Origin: Blastobasis lacticolella
Taxonomy: Eukaryota > Arthropoda > Insecta > Lepidoptera > Blastobasidae
Length of the DNA: 64,000 nucleotides
Reading direction: 5' to 3'
Assembly: GCA_905147135.1 (NCBI GenBank)
Contig: LR990064.1
Location: 11,488,001-11,552,000 of the forward strand
This document shows positions 44,456 through 57,645 of this stretch, piece after piece; positions within the stretch are counted from its first letter, which is position 1; every line of letters begins with the position of its first letter. Both the position numbers and the translations under genes were made by a program. The notes below the pieces were generated by a model that saw only the letters and a list, made by a program, of their open reading frames with translations, was not told the origin of the DNA and searched no databases.

Positions 44456-45689
44456 CAGCAAATTATACTACGAGTTGCCAGTAGAATGGTATGTAACATT
44501 TTAGTTCTAAGTTTAGGGATCATATCTATAGGTGCCTAAATCTACCGATATCGGGAATGAGGCTGCAGAAGGCCCAATAAGCGATGGATTGACATCGCCG
44601 AGTCGGATGCGAGAGCCAATGGCTTACGCGAGGATGCCCAAGACCGGCCGAAGTGGAGAAGAAAGAGTCTGAAAGCGGACCCTGGCAGAAGCTGAGACTA
44701 ACCGTTAGGTTAGACGATGATGATGATTGGGGATGTCCAATCATCCATTGCCGAAGATCGGGCAAAGTTGTGAAGATAGAGTAGGAAAGCGTACCATGGA
44801 AGCTGGGATGGACCGCTCTGATGGATTGGACTTGACTACTTTTTGTGGAGTCGATAGGTAATTAATATAAGTAAGTATAACCTCCCGAGTTTGTCATACC
44901 TGGCCTTTTATATTTAGCCTAATTATCCGTTGGTTTATTTTCCATTACAAACAGAACGGTTTCCCAGAAATAAAAGTATCTCAAAATCTGCTCCAAACAA
45001 TATTGTACGTTCCAAGAAAAGAGCATTTCTACGAATTTGGCTTGTTCGTTTCTGTTTTTATTTATCTTTTGGCGTGTTATTGTGATACCTTCGTCCTTGG
45101 CGAGGTTAAGTATAGTTTACGTTGTGAACCGACTTTAAGAAAAGAGGAGGTTCTAAATTCGGTTAAATTTTTTTATTGTTTGAACTCCGTCATTTATGAA
45201 ACGATTTGGAATTATTTTTGTACCGTACCGAAAACAAATATTTTGACACAATCAAATTGTCAATTTCATCATAAAAAATACGCAATTCAAAAATCGGCAA
45301 TCAATAATTTAAAATGCCATAAATTTGATAAGGGCCTTTGTTTCCCCTTCAGTGGGACATGGACGGCTCCTAAAAAAATATTTATAAAACAATGATGTCA
45401 ATATTTGTAAAATATTAGATAATAATTGGTAAGAGTAAAATTCCGTAAACGTCGTCAATATGAACCGATACGTTACTTGTATTCATGACCTCTCCTTTTT
45501 ATTTATTTACATTGTATATTATTTATTCAACAACAACATACAAATATTATAAAGAATCCTCTCTTGTCTAATAGGAATTTCAAACGTTCATATCTTGCTT
45601 ATTTGTAAAGATAATTGTTTTGCGTCGAATTGTAACCTCCGCCTGTTTGTGAAGACGGTTAAATAAATCCTTCAAATTGAAGCAACATC

Positions 45690-45752
45690 CATGGGCTCCG
45701 TAACTGCTTACCATCAGGCAGGCCGCCTGCCACCTTTACGGTATAAAAAAAC
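45690..45752 (+). mobile_element. LINE B-type 3' tail remnant
   Basis: CCATGGGCTCCGTAACTGCT, ACCATCAGGCAGGCCGCCTG, CCACCTTTACGGTATAAAAA. Only the last ~60 bp are present. Confidence 0.7.
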
Positions 45753-45998
45753 AGATCAAGCCTACACACATAGACTGATGTTCGAATTGTCTCGACGACA
45801 GTGACGACGATACTCCATGCAAATGGCAATTGAAGTACTGTCTATGCTTAGTCGACGCCCACGAAACGCGCGCGGGCGAGAGACTCAATCGTCCTATATT
45901 TTTAGACCTAGGTTATACGTCACAGGTCTGTAGGATGTAAGACTTGTGGATGGTAATCATCCCTGGCTGGCGCACGTCTGAATAGCCAATTTATAGGA

Positions 45999-46187
45999 CA
46001 CTAGTCGACCCGGCGCGACTTCGTTCGCGTACACTTACTTTACCACTATCTACTCTTTTTTCTTGCTTATAAACCTTTCTCTTGAATCATTCTATCTATT
46101 ATTTAAAAGATCTAAGCGGACATAGTTACATACATAGGGACAGACGGCGGGAAGCGACTATGTTTTATACTATGTATAGATAATTAA
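45999..46187 (+). repeat. Dispersed repeat family C, copy 5
   Basis: ACACTAGTCGACCCGGCGCG, TTTTTCTTGCTTATAAACCT, AAAAGATCTAAGCGGACATA and ACAGACGGCGGGAAGCGACT. This is the best-preserved copy for the left end. Confidence 0.75.
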
Positions 46188-46319
46188 TTTTGATTGTCAT
46201 ACGCTGTAACTGTCGTCAGTTCTGACCGTATTTGATGAAGGTCTCGTTTTGGATTATTATAACCTTCATAAAAGAGGCTACACCTATTTGAAAGGCCGAC
46301 GAGGCAACGCGCCTGTGAT

Positions 46320-46423
46320 TGGGTGCGTGTCCCGGGTGTTGTGGGTGTCCATGGGAGGCGGTGATCACATACCATCAGGTGGCCCTACCCGTTTGCCTAC
46401 CCTTTGCCTAGAATAAAAAAATT
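46320..46423 (+). mobile_element. LINE-type 3' tail, diverged
   Basis: GTGCGTGTCCCGGGTGTTGT, GTCCATGGGAGGCGGTGATC, ACCATCAGGTGGCCCTACCC and a 7-A tail follow the LINE tail layout. Confidence 0.65.
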
Positions 46424-46487
46424 CCATGTGAACGCGATGATATATTTATACATAGACATATACAGTATTTGTGGAAATATTGTATTA

Positions 46488-46715
46488 AAGTCGGACAACC
46501 CCCACCAAGTTTACACACACTAAAATATTTTCTAACCTATTGAACCGATTTTTCGACAACTGGCTTTCAAATAAAGTATACCTCACCGAAATCGGTCCAT
46601 TCGTTCGCGAGCTACGATGCTACAGACACACACCTCCACAGACACACACCTCCATAGACACAGACACACATGTCTAACTTCTCACACCCCTCGTTTTCGT
46701 CGGGGGTTAAAAATG
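46488..46715 (+). repeat. Dispersed repeat family G, best copy
   Basis: AGTCGGACAACCCCCACCAA at the start and CACCCCTCGTTTTCGTCGGG plus GGTTAAAAA at the end. Other copies are at 7690-7876 with 8220-8305, and a right part at 53330-53440. The middle contains a CACAGACACACACCTCC tandem repeat. The class is unknown. Confidence 0.65.
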
Positions 46716-47081
46716 CCGTTAAACACCTGGTTAAATCCGGCGTAGTTGCAGACAAAATCCAATACAACACCACAACGCACGCAATACTCCGGACACCTAC
46801 GCAGATCACAAACGTTCCCCCGAAATCCCCTAGTCCCAGTCTTACTCGTGCCATACGCACGAAAAGCGCAGCACATGTCCCCAAAGGCCATTGTCATTGA
46901 CAAACGGATATATTTCTGTAACCACCCTCCGGGCTCCACGTGAATCGGTGTTGACGTCAGAGCGAGCGGCAGAAATAGAGATATCGATTCTGACTTGTTT
47001 ACCTGGTGCAGTTGAACTTGTCACGAGTAGCGTGTTCTTCATCGGTGTATAGGTGGGTGGAGTCACTACTGCGTCGGTTCT

Positions 47082-47200
47082 GCGTAAATTTCAGTTTAAT
47101 AACGCTCCTTTTTACGTTTTACTAGGGTGGGTGATGGCTGAATGCGTAAATTTCAGTTTAATATCGCTCCTTTTTTACGTTTTACTAGGGTAATGGCTGA
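47082..47200. repeat. 62-bp tandem duplication
   Basis: GCGTAAATTTCAGTTTAATA...CGTTTTACTAGGGT...ATGGCTGAA occurs twice head to tail (starting at 47082 and 47144) with a few substitutions and small gaps. Confidence 0.9.
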
Positions 47201-47647
47201 AGGTGGAGCACGCCTGTCCAGAAACAGCCTATTCTCTCTGGCCTTGAATGAGTCCAGCTTGTACTTACTGTTCGGGGAACATTAGCAGGCAAAGCGTTCC
47301 ATTCCTTAGCCGTACGCATTAGAAAAGTCCTTCCTCGAGGATCTAAAAATGTCTTCAATGAACAGCAATATTAGCAAAATCGGTTCAGCTCTTTGTCCGT
47401 GGTATGCCAGCATGCTAAATTAACGGCTGCAGATCCACTACCAGGTTCGATACTGTTCAAATTCGTGGCTATCAATTAATAAATAAAATCTAAAAAACCT
47501 GTATATTTGCCATGACGTTCATGGACGCCTTCTACGCTCCCATGTAAACTACAATTCTACGGATAGCCTGACGATACACCTCTCCGTCCTACACAGCTAA
47601 CCCGGGGGCGTTGCGAACGTATGTACGTATTTCTTTGGCAAGAAGAA

Positions 47648-47680
47648 CTGTTTGTCTGCCGTATAACATAAAAAAAAAGA
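47648..47680 (+). mobile_element. LINE A tail remnant
   Basis: CTGTTTGTCTGCCGTATAAC plus ATAAAAAAAAA, the last ~33 bp of LINE A. Confidence 0.7.
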
Positions 47681-48981
47681 TGAAAAAACCGCAGTGAGCA
47701 CGTGGAAATTGTTTATTTTATACCCCTAAGGTTTCAATCAAGAGTAGATACGACTCGCCTGATGATAAGTACTTACCTGGACGTTTGCAATCCCAGACAT
47801 ATCACTAGCCTGTTGCCGCCCCTGTGAAAACCTCGCACCTTTCTTGAAGAACTCCACGTTGTTGTACTCAATGAGCAGTTTTCCAATAGGTATCTAAAGT
47901 ATTCTTAACCACTCACTAGATGGCGCCCCGACAATTTTGGTAATTGATAATCGCTTGAAATAGGTTCTTAGCAAACAGGATATAAACTCTGGGTACGTTG
48001 TATTGGATAATATTGTATTTTTCAATAGTAGTCAACCATTTTAGAGGTTGTAATAATAATGGAACATAGTGCCAACTTCTATAAATATTTCTTTTTACAC
48101 TTCGTTCAACCTTTAACAGTTATATTTATATTAATAAATATTTTATTTTTAAGTTTAGTATTAGTTGGCTGCATGAAAAGATTACCAAAATTGTAGGAGC
48201 GCCATCTATTGATGCTTTTTGAAACCAACTATCAATACCTACTGGAAAACTCCTCATTGGGAAATACTCTTTTTTTTCATTGATTTTTTAGTTCCTTGGA
48301 AGGGGAGGAAGGGCGCGCAAAGCTCTTGGCTAGAATCCTGTATTCACATATAGAGAAAACATTATGGTCATGTCCAAACAATAGTACCTATTTTTTATTT
48401 TGTTACGCATTAACGATTTCATGGTAAGCAGATTAACACAAGTAACTCGCCGTGCTCCACAATTTGACGTTATGATTCCGACTATTTCCGATCAACGGCA
48501 GGCAGTCCAGTGATGTATTTCCTTTGCATACGACGAAACGTTCGAAATTAACACCCTGGTAAATTGCTCTCGAATCCCAATTAGTTAGCACGGACGAGTC
48601 TTCCCGCCTAGGTCTAGCTAGCATACCTATGCTCGTACCTACAGGCCCGTCGCGCCGCGAGGCCGCGCTAACAGGGTCAGTAGGCCACACCAACGCGACG
48701 GCTTGCGTCCGCTGCGTCGCTGCATCCAGCGGTCTGGCTAGACGGCCAGCGCTGGATTTCTAACAGTGCTACGGCTTCGTTTACGTATTAGGTGAACAGA
48801 TTAAATAGGTAAATGAGTGTCGGTGAATGATTTATGTAGCGCCTCTTGTTCCTAATTTTAAACATACCTATGTAAGTAATGAGTAGAATACGGAACGAAT
48901 ACACATGAATCTATGGAGTAACACAACACAGTACATTTGTAGCAAACGCCTATGAATGTTATTATTATTACAACGCCATTT

Positions 48982-49227
48982 GACGACCTGAGTGGTTCAG
49001 TGGTCAACATGCCGGTCTGCCACGCAAGAGGTCCTGGGTTCGATTCCCGGCCGGGCAGAAATTGAAATGATGAATTTTAATTTCTGTTACGGGTCTGGGT
49101 GTTCTATGTATAATAAGTATGTATTTAATAAAAGTATTAAGGTAGTTTATCAGTTATCTAGCACCCATAGCACAAGCTTTGCTTAGTTTGGGGCTAGATG
49201 GCGCTGTGTGAATTTGTCCACGAATAT

Positions 49228-49258
<31 letters not shown>
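48982..49258 (+). mobile_element. tRNA-derived SINE family 1, young copy
   Basis: Nearly identical to the copy at 2828-3084 from GACGACCTGAGTGGTTCAGT to CTAGATGGCGCTGTGTGAAT. It ends in an expanded TTTA run (about 49228-49258). The close match implies recent activity of the family. Confidence 0.9.
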
Positions 49259-52200
49259 CGGGCCACTGCAAGGCAAAGGCCACCCTAGCCATTCGGGATA
49301 AGTTAGAAGCGTCATATCGCTTTAGATTGGGAAGAGGATTTCGTTGGTAATGAAAAGTTAATATATTTGGCCATTCCTAACCTAACTCGATACCGGGTTA
49401 GGTTTCCGGGTCAGATTAGGAATATTTCACTTATCATTCCTCACGGTCTATGGCTTTTCTGCCTGGGCAGATCCTTAAAGGAGTCCAGCTCGTCCCGCCA
49501 TTTCCTCCTCGGCCTAACGCGCGTCATTTCACCATTTTGTGGGACCCATGAATTGGATCTTTTCATGTGCATGTAAGGTTTTGCATGGGTTTTATTCACG
49601 TCTTATCCACAAGTAAGCAACCAACTAGTGGGAGCCATAACGTAGGTCGTAAGTTCCGTTTTAACGATGTCTATGTTTGTTCGTGTCCACTGGCGTGTAG
49701 TTGGGTCGATTGTTGCGACACTATCTAGACCTAGGCTGGGTACTAAGGAGCCTTTGTTTATTGATAGAAATAAGTAGGTCAAGGTCTATCGACGTAATTA
49801 ATCGAGGAATTTCGCTTTTTTTTTCACTTACTTAGTTTCTGATCTTTTGGTTTTCCTATCAAAAGAAACTTTCTTCATGCGCGACAACGTTACCAATGTT
49901 ATTAGATGGTTTTTTTGTATCTCGACGTTCCATTTTTGTTTGACTTTCTTTCACGCAGAAGCGAAGCCATGTTTTTTAATTATTACACATAGAATGTTTG
50001 CTTATACATTATAGTCAAAACTGGCAAAGGCTATGTTGATATATGGATGTTCCACAATTGCCTTCTCATCTTACACATAATAATAAATATAAGACGAGAA
50101 GCAACTTACTGTGAATTACCACAATACAAAGCTAATCATCATAACTTAAACAATTTAAGCTCTGAAGTGCAAACCGTTCGTTCAACATTATTCGGTTCAT
50201 ACAAAACATGGTACAATTTCTATTATTCTCACAATTACTACGCAACAGCGTACCTCAATAAAACAAGTAACGTAATCACTTTCAATGGACAGTTAAGCGC
50301 TTTAGCGCTGCAAAGAGCTCTTACGTAGCTTGCAGCGAACCCGCATAGGCGATTCGGTCAGCCGTGAACTTGTGATTTCAGATGTTACGTCAAACAGAAC
50401 TGCCTACTGGCCATTTTAAACTTCGAACTTTGGAAATTGTTGTAACTGGCTGGTTTGTTTCTTTTTCTTCTGTTCTATTTATGACCGTTTGCTGACAAGT
50501 GGTTGGTGAGTTACGAATTATGAAAGTGCGAACGAATTAATTGTGGCGGTTAGAGCTTACGCAATCTGGTGATTGGTTTATTTTTAAATTCTAATTTTGA
50601 AATGTTTGTTTTTTTCCAGTGTTGTTTGATTTCAATGTCTGAAATATGATGTCATTCGGAACATTTAAATGCTGATTATGATCGATCTATGTATATAATG
50701 TAAAGTCGAGCAGAGTCCTACCTACCTATTTAGGTACCGGTTTTCTACGCACGGACTCCGCTAACACTTTGCTTTTCCGGTGTTGGAGTGTCAAATTTGA
50801 ATTCGGAACGCCGTTCGCTATGTCACCGCGTCGACCAATCGCGTCGCTAAATTCCAAACGGTACCAGGTTCCGAATCGTAGGCACCGATAGATGTTTGCG
50901 AAGATGTAATTTGGACTTCCTGTAGCGGTATTTCGAAGATGCGACTTTTGGGCTTCAAGAAACTGTCCTACAGTTTTCTGAGAAGCCGGCGACGCATCGG
51001 CAAAAGCTGGTAATCTTGCGAATTAGACAATTTAAACGGCTAAACGGATTCTCAAGCTACGCATCTGAAGTAGATATCAATTTAGTCACTTCGGCCGCAC
51101 CTTAAATTACCACCAGGTGAGATGGAGGTCAAATTCCAGGCTAGCCTAAATTAAAAAAAGAATGTCCGAGTCATTTGTCTCCTAAAATGAAAAAACTGTT
51201 AAAGCCTGGTTTACTTGCCACGATCGCAATGTGTTATCATTGTGTGCCGATATTTAGACGGAAGGAGGATAATGTTTTACAGAATTGATTAGTAGATACA
51301 TAATTTTGTTATTGAATTTACTTTTCCATCATCGGCCGTATCGTCATGCACCACCAGGTGAGATGGCGGTCAAATGCCTGGCTAGACTTAATAATAAAGT
51401 CTAATAAACTATAACACCACCACTAGAACCTGATTTAACAAATAAGTACCCAGTCTAGACGTCGAATTATGATGGAATATCGTGTTTATTAATTCGGGCC
51501 ACGCCTTCCATACCAATGAAGGTTCCTTGTCTGTTAAAGACTAGCACACAAGCTTATTGTTATTTCAATTTTCAATTTCAATTTCAATTTCTTTATGTCG
51601 CATTCCATGTGTTACATATAGATGTTACAATTGATGAGAATCAACATGGACCCGGATTGGGCACAGCAAATTGGTAGAGAGGAGTCACGCGCTTGGCTTA
51701 GTTTATTTAAGAATAGCTTGTGTGGCGTACAACTGTTACGAATACTAACTTAGGTACTTAATTTTAATTATTGTTATGTTACATATATATATACCAACTA
51801 ACTATGAATCAATATAATATATACCTATTTAGTTATTTACATATCTTTTTAATCTACATATCTTTATATATTTCGAATATAGATTATTTAATTATTGCTA
51901 TATATTCGCATACATATATTTATTGCACTATATTCTAGTTTGTCATTGATGTATTCGTCGATTGTATAATAACTTTTAGTTATCAATAACTGTTTGAGGT
52001 ACATTTCAAAGGATACATCGCGCCCGCAAAGCGATTGACCCGATGTTACCAGTTACCAGCAAAGAATCGATTGAATCGAGTTCGTGATAGGTCAAGAAAC
52101 CTTCGACGATTCGCAATTATATCGAATAATAGGCGATTTGACCACCGAATTGCGATACCAAATGCACACGCTTGGTAAAATGTGTCCGTCATTGTCAAGA

Positions 52201-53329
52201 ATTTGCAACGGTTATGCAACTCCTTCAGCTTTTAAGAGGTTTGCATTTGATCTAAGCGTGAGAACGCAACTGCGTCTGCTGTTTTTGTTGAACGCGATGA
52301 ATCTTGTGATGTAAATCGTAACGGAGGCGCTGAAAAACAATTTATATAATAATGATGTAATAATTTATCTCTACTAAGATCTTGCACTCTTCACACGCTG
52401 TGCTTGGGATTCTTCGCACGTTGCTATCTCGAAGATCAGCGGACTAGTCACAGACTCAGAAGTTACAGACTCAGATAAATTGTCTACAGAAAATGCTGCT
52501 GTCACCACACAGTATCGTTTAAAGCATCGTAGGCACATATTACAAAACAATATCTTTTATTTTGTTATATGTGCTTACGTTATTTAAATCAAGTAAAAAC
52601 ACACATACTACTGATTAAGTAAGGTACACTTAATATTATACACCCAGGCAATATCGGACTGTATCCAATCCAGCATAACATCATAGCATGGTAACTTAGT
52701 TCGGGTGAGTTAGTTTTAAATTTTTAGCATGTTATTGGACCAAATAAATATACGTATATGTCTTATTGTAAAGGAACCGAAGCGAACTCTCGCCGCTACC
52801 ATTGTGCAACCGCCGAACCGACACCGGATAGGTCGGTGTCGCAATCGTGTCGTATCGACGATTTCACAGCGATTGTTCTTTATCAGTCTCCGGGGCAGGC
52901 ACGATCTCACGTAGATATCTGTCGGTTGTACCTGCGAGCTTTGCGGGACACGTGACAGTCACGTGGCAACTTTAATGCGTATGTGTTTTCGTGCGGCGTC
53001 GAAAAACATATGAAACGGATAAAATAATTATAGTCAATTTCTATTGATGATTACATACCCCTGTTAATGCACACACTGATATACCATGTTCGCACGTTTG
53101 TCTAGGAAAATAAATATTACTGGAGATTCTCAATCCCGAAGATAAATTTACACATATCAAGAGTGAACAATGCCTGTCTCTTTTGGAAAAGTGACTAGTA
53201 CGTCTTTCTTCACCGTGTACTTTGCATTTTCAGAGCGATTTTTGAATAATTTGTTTATTTTGTTTTCGTTAATATATATATTAAAATGTCACACACACTT
53301 ACAAACAACACTACCCCAAACAGTTCATT

Positions 53330-53440
53330 CTGCAACTAAATCTAGTATCTTGATATTTCGCAATCGGTCCATCCGTTCAAGAGCAGACACACAGATCAAA
53401 CCCATAGCACCCCTCACTCTTCTTCGGGGGTAAAAAGGTC
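53330..53440 (+). repeat. Dispersed repeat family G, right part
   Basis: CAATCGGTCCATCCGTTCAA, CAGACACACAGATCAAACCC and CACCCCTCACTCTTCTTCGG plus GGGTAAAAAGG match the right end of 46488-46715. Confidence 0.6.
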
Positions 53441-53870
53441 GGAACAAAGTGCAGCCGGAATTTTCCGTACTCATTAGAAAGGTCGGGGCGCAGTGTAATT
53501 CGAATTTCCCAATTCCTCCGCCCACCCACCCTATCGCCTACTGGTAAACAAAAACATGGCCGGTGCCCGGTCACGTGGGGCGCCCTTCGGGCCGCGTCAC
53601 GTGACCTCGTGCTTGGTACGACCACCGTGTTGTGTTGTTCTGTCTTACACCCGTAGTATGAAGGGCTTTGTCACGCGCCAGAGAGCGAGATACCCCTAGC
53701 TATATCTCTTGTCGAATTGCGTAGGAGCAAGCGAGATAAAAAGTTATATGCAGGCTGGGTAATACTGGGTATGTTTGGGTGGGCTAATAGAAGTACAGTA
53801 CCAGGGCAGGCGGTAAGTACCGCACGTCGGCTAGTTTCGGCTAATGTGGCAGTTGCTGCATAGTAAATAC

Positions 53871-53960
53871 CTGATCTGCCAAATCCTGGATCATGGTCCA
53901 GTCGGACCTCAGACTGTCATGTGCGATATTACAACTGGGACATTAACGCCAAGATGATTA
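53871..53960 (+). mobile_element. SINE family 2 body fragment
   Basis: CTGATCTGCCAAATCCTGGA, TCATGGTCCAGTCGGACCTC and ACTGGGACATTAACGCCAAG are in the same sense as the minus-strand body of the longest copy. Confidence 0.75.
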
Positions 53961-54639
53961 TTTCGTATTTTTAAGTAACACTGCAGCCTTCAAGGTTGCC
54001 AAACCTACCTCCAAAGCCTTTGTGGGGATACGCTGTATGGCGTCTTTGCAATGCGGCATTTTGAACTCGTAAAAGCCAATTGTCGTTACGACCCGGTCTG
54101 GACTGCGCGTTGTTTTCCCACAGGTGTACGTTAATACGTAGTCTAGGGATAGTACACCACCTTCCTCGAATGTGGAAGTTCAATCACTCGTAAACAAAAT
54201 GACAATTCTGTTGTAAACAAAAATAAAGTCGTTCAATAACCGATTATTGTGGCGAACATTGCGGTAGATAGTTTAAATGGACCGTCGACCACCGACGCCC
54301 ATATCTAATTAGTCAATATTGACAGTTAACTACAAATTAATTAGGTATCGCGGTTACTACGTAGAATTTTGTGGTGTACACGATACAAATTAGTGTCGCC
54401 TCTGGACTAATTTAACTGAATGGTCTGCATGTAGATATCGATGGGTGATCATGCAATTGTGGCGACTGCGGTCGTGATTTTGAACTGACAAAGAAGCAAT
54501 TTCTAGAAACGTATGTGGTCGTAAATTATGTCTTTAATGTTCGCAGTTCGATACAATGTATCGATCAAGTTCAGGGGTGCGTCTTTAGATTTTACTTGCA
54601 TAAGTTGCACATTATGCCATTACCATCTTGGTTCCATGG

Positions 54640-55090
54640 AGCGTCTAGTGTTAAAGGTATCCAATGCGAGGGGTAGAGCTCGTCTAGTCTAAGATGACGC
54701 GCCCCACTACTTAGTTAGTTGATTTCGATGTGTGAGTGCAAATATTGATAACGACACTTCATCTGTGTGGGAGCCAATGAACGACGCGTGCTGCTACATT
54801 TGAATCTTACCGGCAACTAAGTGACCAATTACAACGGCATTTGTATATGTATAGCGTCCATATTTTAAACTTGCTTGTGTGCGTTAATGCGATAGTGGGG
54901 CGCGTCATTTTAGATTAGACGAGCTCTACCGGGCTCGAATCCCACTGCCGCCATGTACCACTGATTCTTTTCTGAGTTATGTACATTAGTTGAACACTAA
55001 CCGATGCTTTTACGGTGAGGGAAAGCATCGTGGTGAAACCTGCATGTTCAGGCGACTGAATGTGTAACCATGATCCCATCTGGTCAGTCA
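54640..55090 (+). mobile_element. SINE family 2 copy interrupted by MITE M
   Basis: The left part (to 54675) ends ...AAAGGTATCCAATGCGAGGGGTA. The right part resumes at 54927 with TACCGGGCTCGAATCCCACT and GCCGCCATGTACC, then runs through GGTGAGGGAAAGCATCGTGG to CATGATCCCATCTGGTCAG. Joining across a single TA restores the family's GAGAGGTACCGGG motif. Confidence 0.85.
54676..54926. mobile_element. MITE M, copy 2 (251 bp), inside a SINE
   Basis: The ends GAGCTCGTCTAGTCTAAGAT and its inverted partner are flanked by TA at 54674-54675 and 54927-54928. The host SINE gives the pre-insertion sequence, so both ends and the TA duplication are established. The interior matches copies 1 and 3 closely. 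Confidence 0.93.
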
Positions 55091-55367
55091 AAAATTCAAA
55101 TAAACAAGAAAATCTTTCTCTTTATAATATTACTATTTATAATATGCACAGACGAACGTTCCAGACCTTGTGTCTAGAACAACAAGGGCTTTGTCTACCC
55201 GAAGGACGCTAACCAAGGCCGTCTTCGTCAACCTTATCTGACGCGAAGGTCGACGGTCCTTCGTTTAATCGGAGCTAGACTCGTGCAGGATTTAGCGTGG
55301 GTTGGTTGTTTCGATCGACCACTGTTTCTTGCGCACAGGGGTTATTTGGGACCATATATGTATGTAT

Positions 55368-55600
55368 AACTGTCCGGCAAAGTAGAATAGCACCAACCCC
55401 TTACACTCTTGGGTGTCGTACGAGGCGACTAATGTTTTCGAGACAAAAAAAGAGAAAAGAGTCTCCATAGACTGGAAAATGGGCAGCATCGTTTCCCATT
55501 GCTATATTGATTACACTGTTATCTCCACTGCCTGCCAAGTGTGGAGATTATGGCAATCTCCCCTTTTGACCTGAGTCCTGCAGTGGACTGTTATGGGTAC
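55368..55600 (+). repeat. Dispersed repeat family R, full-length-like copy
   Basis: GTCCGGCAAAGTAGAATAGC, GGGTGTCGTACGAGGCGACT, GCCAAGTGTGGAGATTATGG and CCTGCAGTGGACTGTTATGG are colinear with 505-745. Confidence 0.75.
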
Positions 55601-55985
55601 ACGTATGAAACGACTGTTTCTAGCGGACTTAGACGGGGACAACAGTCCTAACTGAAAATATGAACGATCTCCTCAGGTGTTCTAAAAAATTGTGGCGGCA
55701 CCTCATATGAAATGAAAACCCAGACCACCACATTTTCACAGCAGTCGCACGGAAATGGAAAGGCTGGCCGGCGCTCGGCGCTCGACTCACGTGCGTCGCA
55801 TGTATCCAAATACACATTTACATAGTTAGCTGTGGTTGTAGTTGGTGCAGATAACGATCGCCGTGTTAATTAAATGTCATTCGAGTCGATATTCGATATG
55901 GCACGGATCGGCAGGGAGCCGACTCGTCGATTGCGTGCGAGCGCTTTCTATACGCATCGAGTTTGCATTGACAGCCTTTTTAATT

Positions 55986-56133
55986 GTTTACGGCAGACAA
56001 ACAGGCAAGCGGGCCACCTGATGGTGCTTAGTCACCGCCGCCTATGGACATCAGCAACACCAAAGAAGTTACCAATGCGTTGCCCGCCTCTGAACCGACC
56101 TCTAATTTACCTCCTGAACGATCCCATGTCATG
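55986..56133 (-). mobile_element. LINE A 3' end, minus-strand copy
   Basis: On the plus strand: TTTACGGCAGACAAACAGGC, GGACATCAGCAACACC, CAATGCGTTGCCCGCCTCTG and GATCCCATGTCAT, the reverse of the LINE A tail. No poly-A remains at its 3' end. There is a small deletion in the GAGGTCTC region. Confidence 0.85.
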
Positions 56134-57437
56134 AAATGTCAGTTAGTTCGATTTGATTGTGGATGTCTTTGTAACCCTCGACGAAAAGAGCGGCGTAGTT
56201 TGTCGTGTGTATCTGTGGCTATGTGTGTCTGAGAATATAGAGCCACAGAGAATCATCCTGCATTATGTCAGATACAGCAATCTTTACAAGGTCACTCTTA
56301 ATCACCTACGTACAGAGAAAATATAAAACATACCTCGTAGCAACGTTGTCGCGTCTGCCCGCCCGCCCCGCGTCTCGTCGAGACGTCTGCACAAGGTCAC
56401 TGCTAGACACCCGCCCGCCGTTATGCAATCTCTGTATATTTACCTACTTACGTTTTATTTCCTTCCATTTTCAAATATGTGTAGATTTTGCGACGTTTCT
56501 TATTTGTCTGGCGGAGTTGAGCTATCCGCAAAGGATACCTATAGACTTAGGGATAGCGTGAAAAATTTCACGCCACTTTAGAATGAACTAGCCGATCTCA
56601 GCGTCTTACACCCGCGTGTTCGGATCTCTGTAAACAGTCAACTCTCCCGCGGAAACTATTATTATAGCATTCTAATACAGATAATTTTTAAAATTTACAT
56701 TTATTTATTTAATGAATAAAAAAATATTTCACGGTTGCGTTAAAGACCAACTGCGCAGGAATATTATTGTTAAGGTGGTCATGCACTTGCGCTCTTGGCT
56801 GTGTATGTACCTAATAAAAATACTTGTATACAATAAATATATACATATCCCTAACTAGATGCACAAATCTGTTATGTTAATGTATCTAGTAAAGGGCATT
56901 TCAGCGCATCGCGGAAATACTCCATTACACAGATCCATACTGAACTGAGCAACCTTCCTCATTCGTGACCTCGGTGCTGCGACCAAGGTTCGACACGTCA
57001 AGCCACCGTGCGGGGGAAACTGAACCTTATTTATAGGTAGTTTGAGTTCCGTTTCGATGGTCTCATTAATGTCGTTTCAGGTTGTGAAATTGCCAGTTGA
57101 TTTGCTGTTGACACTGTCTGATTATTGCTGTATTGTAAAAGTGGATGATGTATTTCATTATGTGGTTCATTTCATTTCATTTTTTGCGTATCACTTTTCT
57201 CAAAATGTTTTCATAATATCATGTTGGGCTGTGTCTTAATTTTTTTCGCTCACTTCTAATCTTGGCAATGGATTTGGTTATTATGTGAATATATATATTA
57301 GCAGTCATCACTATCGCTATATAATTGGCAATTCAACGCGGCAATGCAGCTTCAATTATAGGCACTTTTGAGCGTGGCGCTACTTGGGGAGGACTAGTTA
57401 TCGTCTTTATTTAATGATAATAATAAATAATAATAAT

Positions 57438-57645
57438 AAATATTCGTGGACAAATTCACACAGCGCCATCTAGCCCCAAACTAAGCAAAGCTTGTACTAT
57501 GGGTGCTAGATAACTGATATACTACTTAAATACTTTTTAAATACATACTTATTATACATAGAACACCCAGACCCGTAAAAAAAAAAATTCATCATTTCAA
57601 TTTCTGCCCTGCCGGGAATCGAACCCGGGACCTCTTGCCACATGA
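57438..57645 (-). mobile_element. tRNA-derived SINE family 1, 5'-truncated copy
   Basis: From the tail (AATAATAATAATAAATATTC at 57420-57440) through CACACAGCGCCATCTAGCCC to GGAATCGAACCCGGGACCTC. It stops at CTTGCCA, before box A, so it is truncated at its 5' end. Confidence 0.85.

Noticed and set aside
45003..45395. 130-codon open frame as a small secreted or membrane protein
   Set aside because: There is a hydrophobic patch near the N-terminus, but codon use looks like AT-rich intron and no family is recognised. There are no splice sites or promoter, and a chance frame is the simpler reading.
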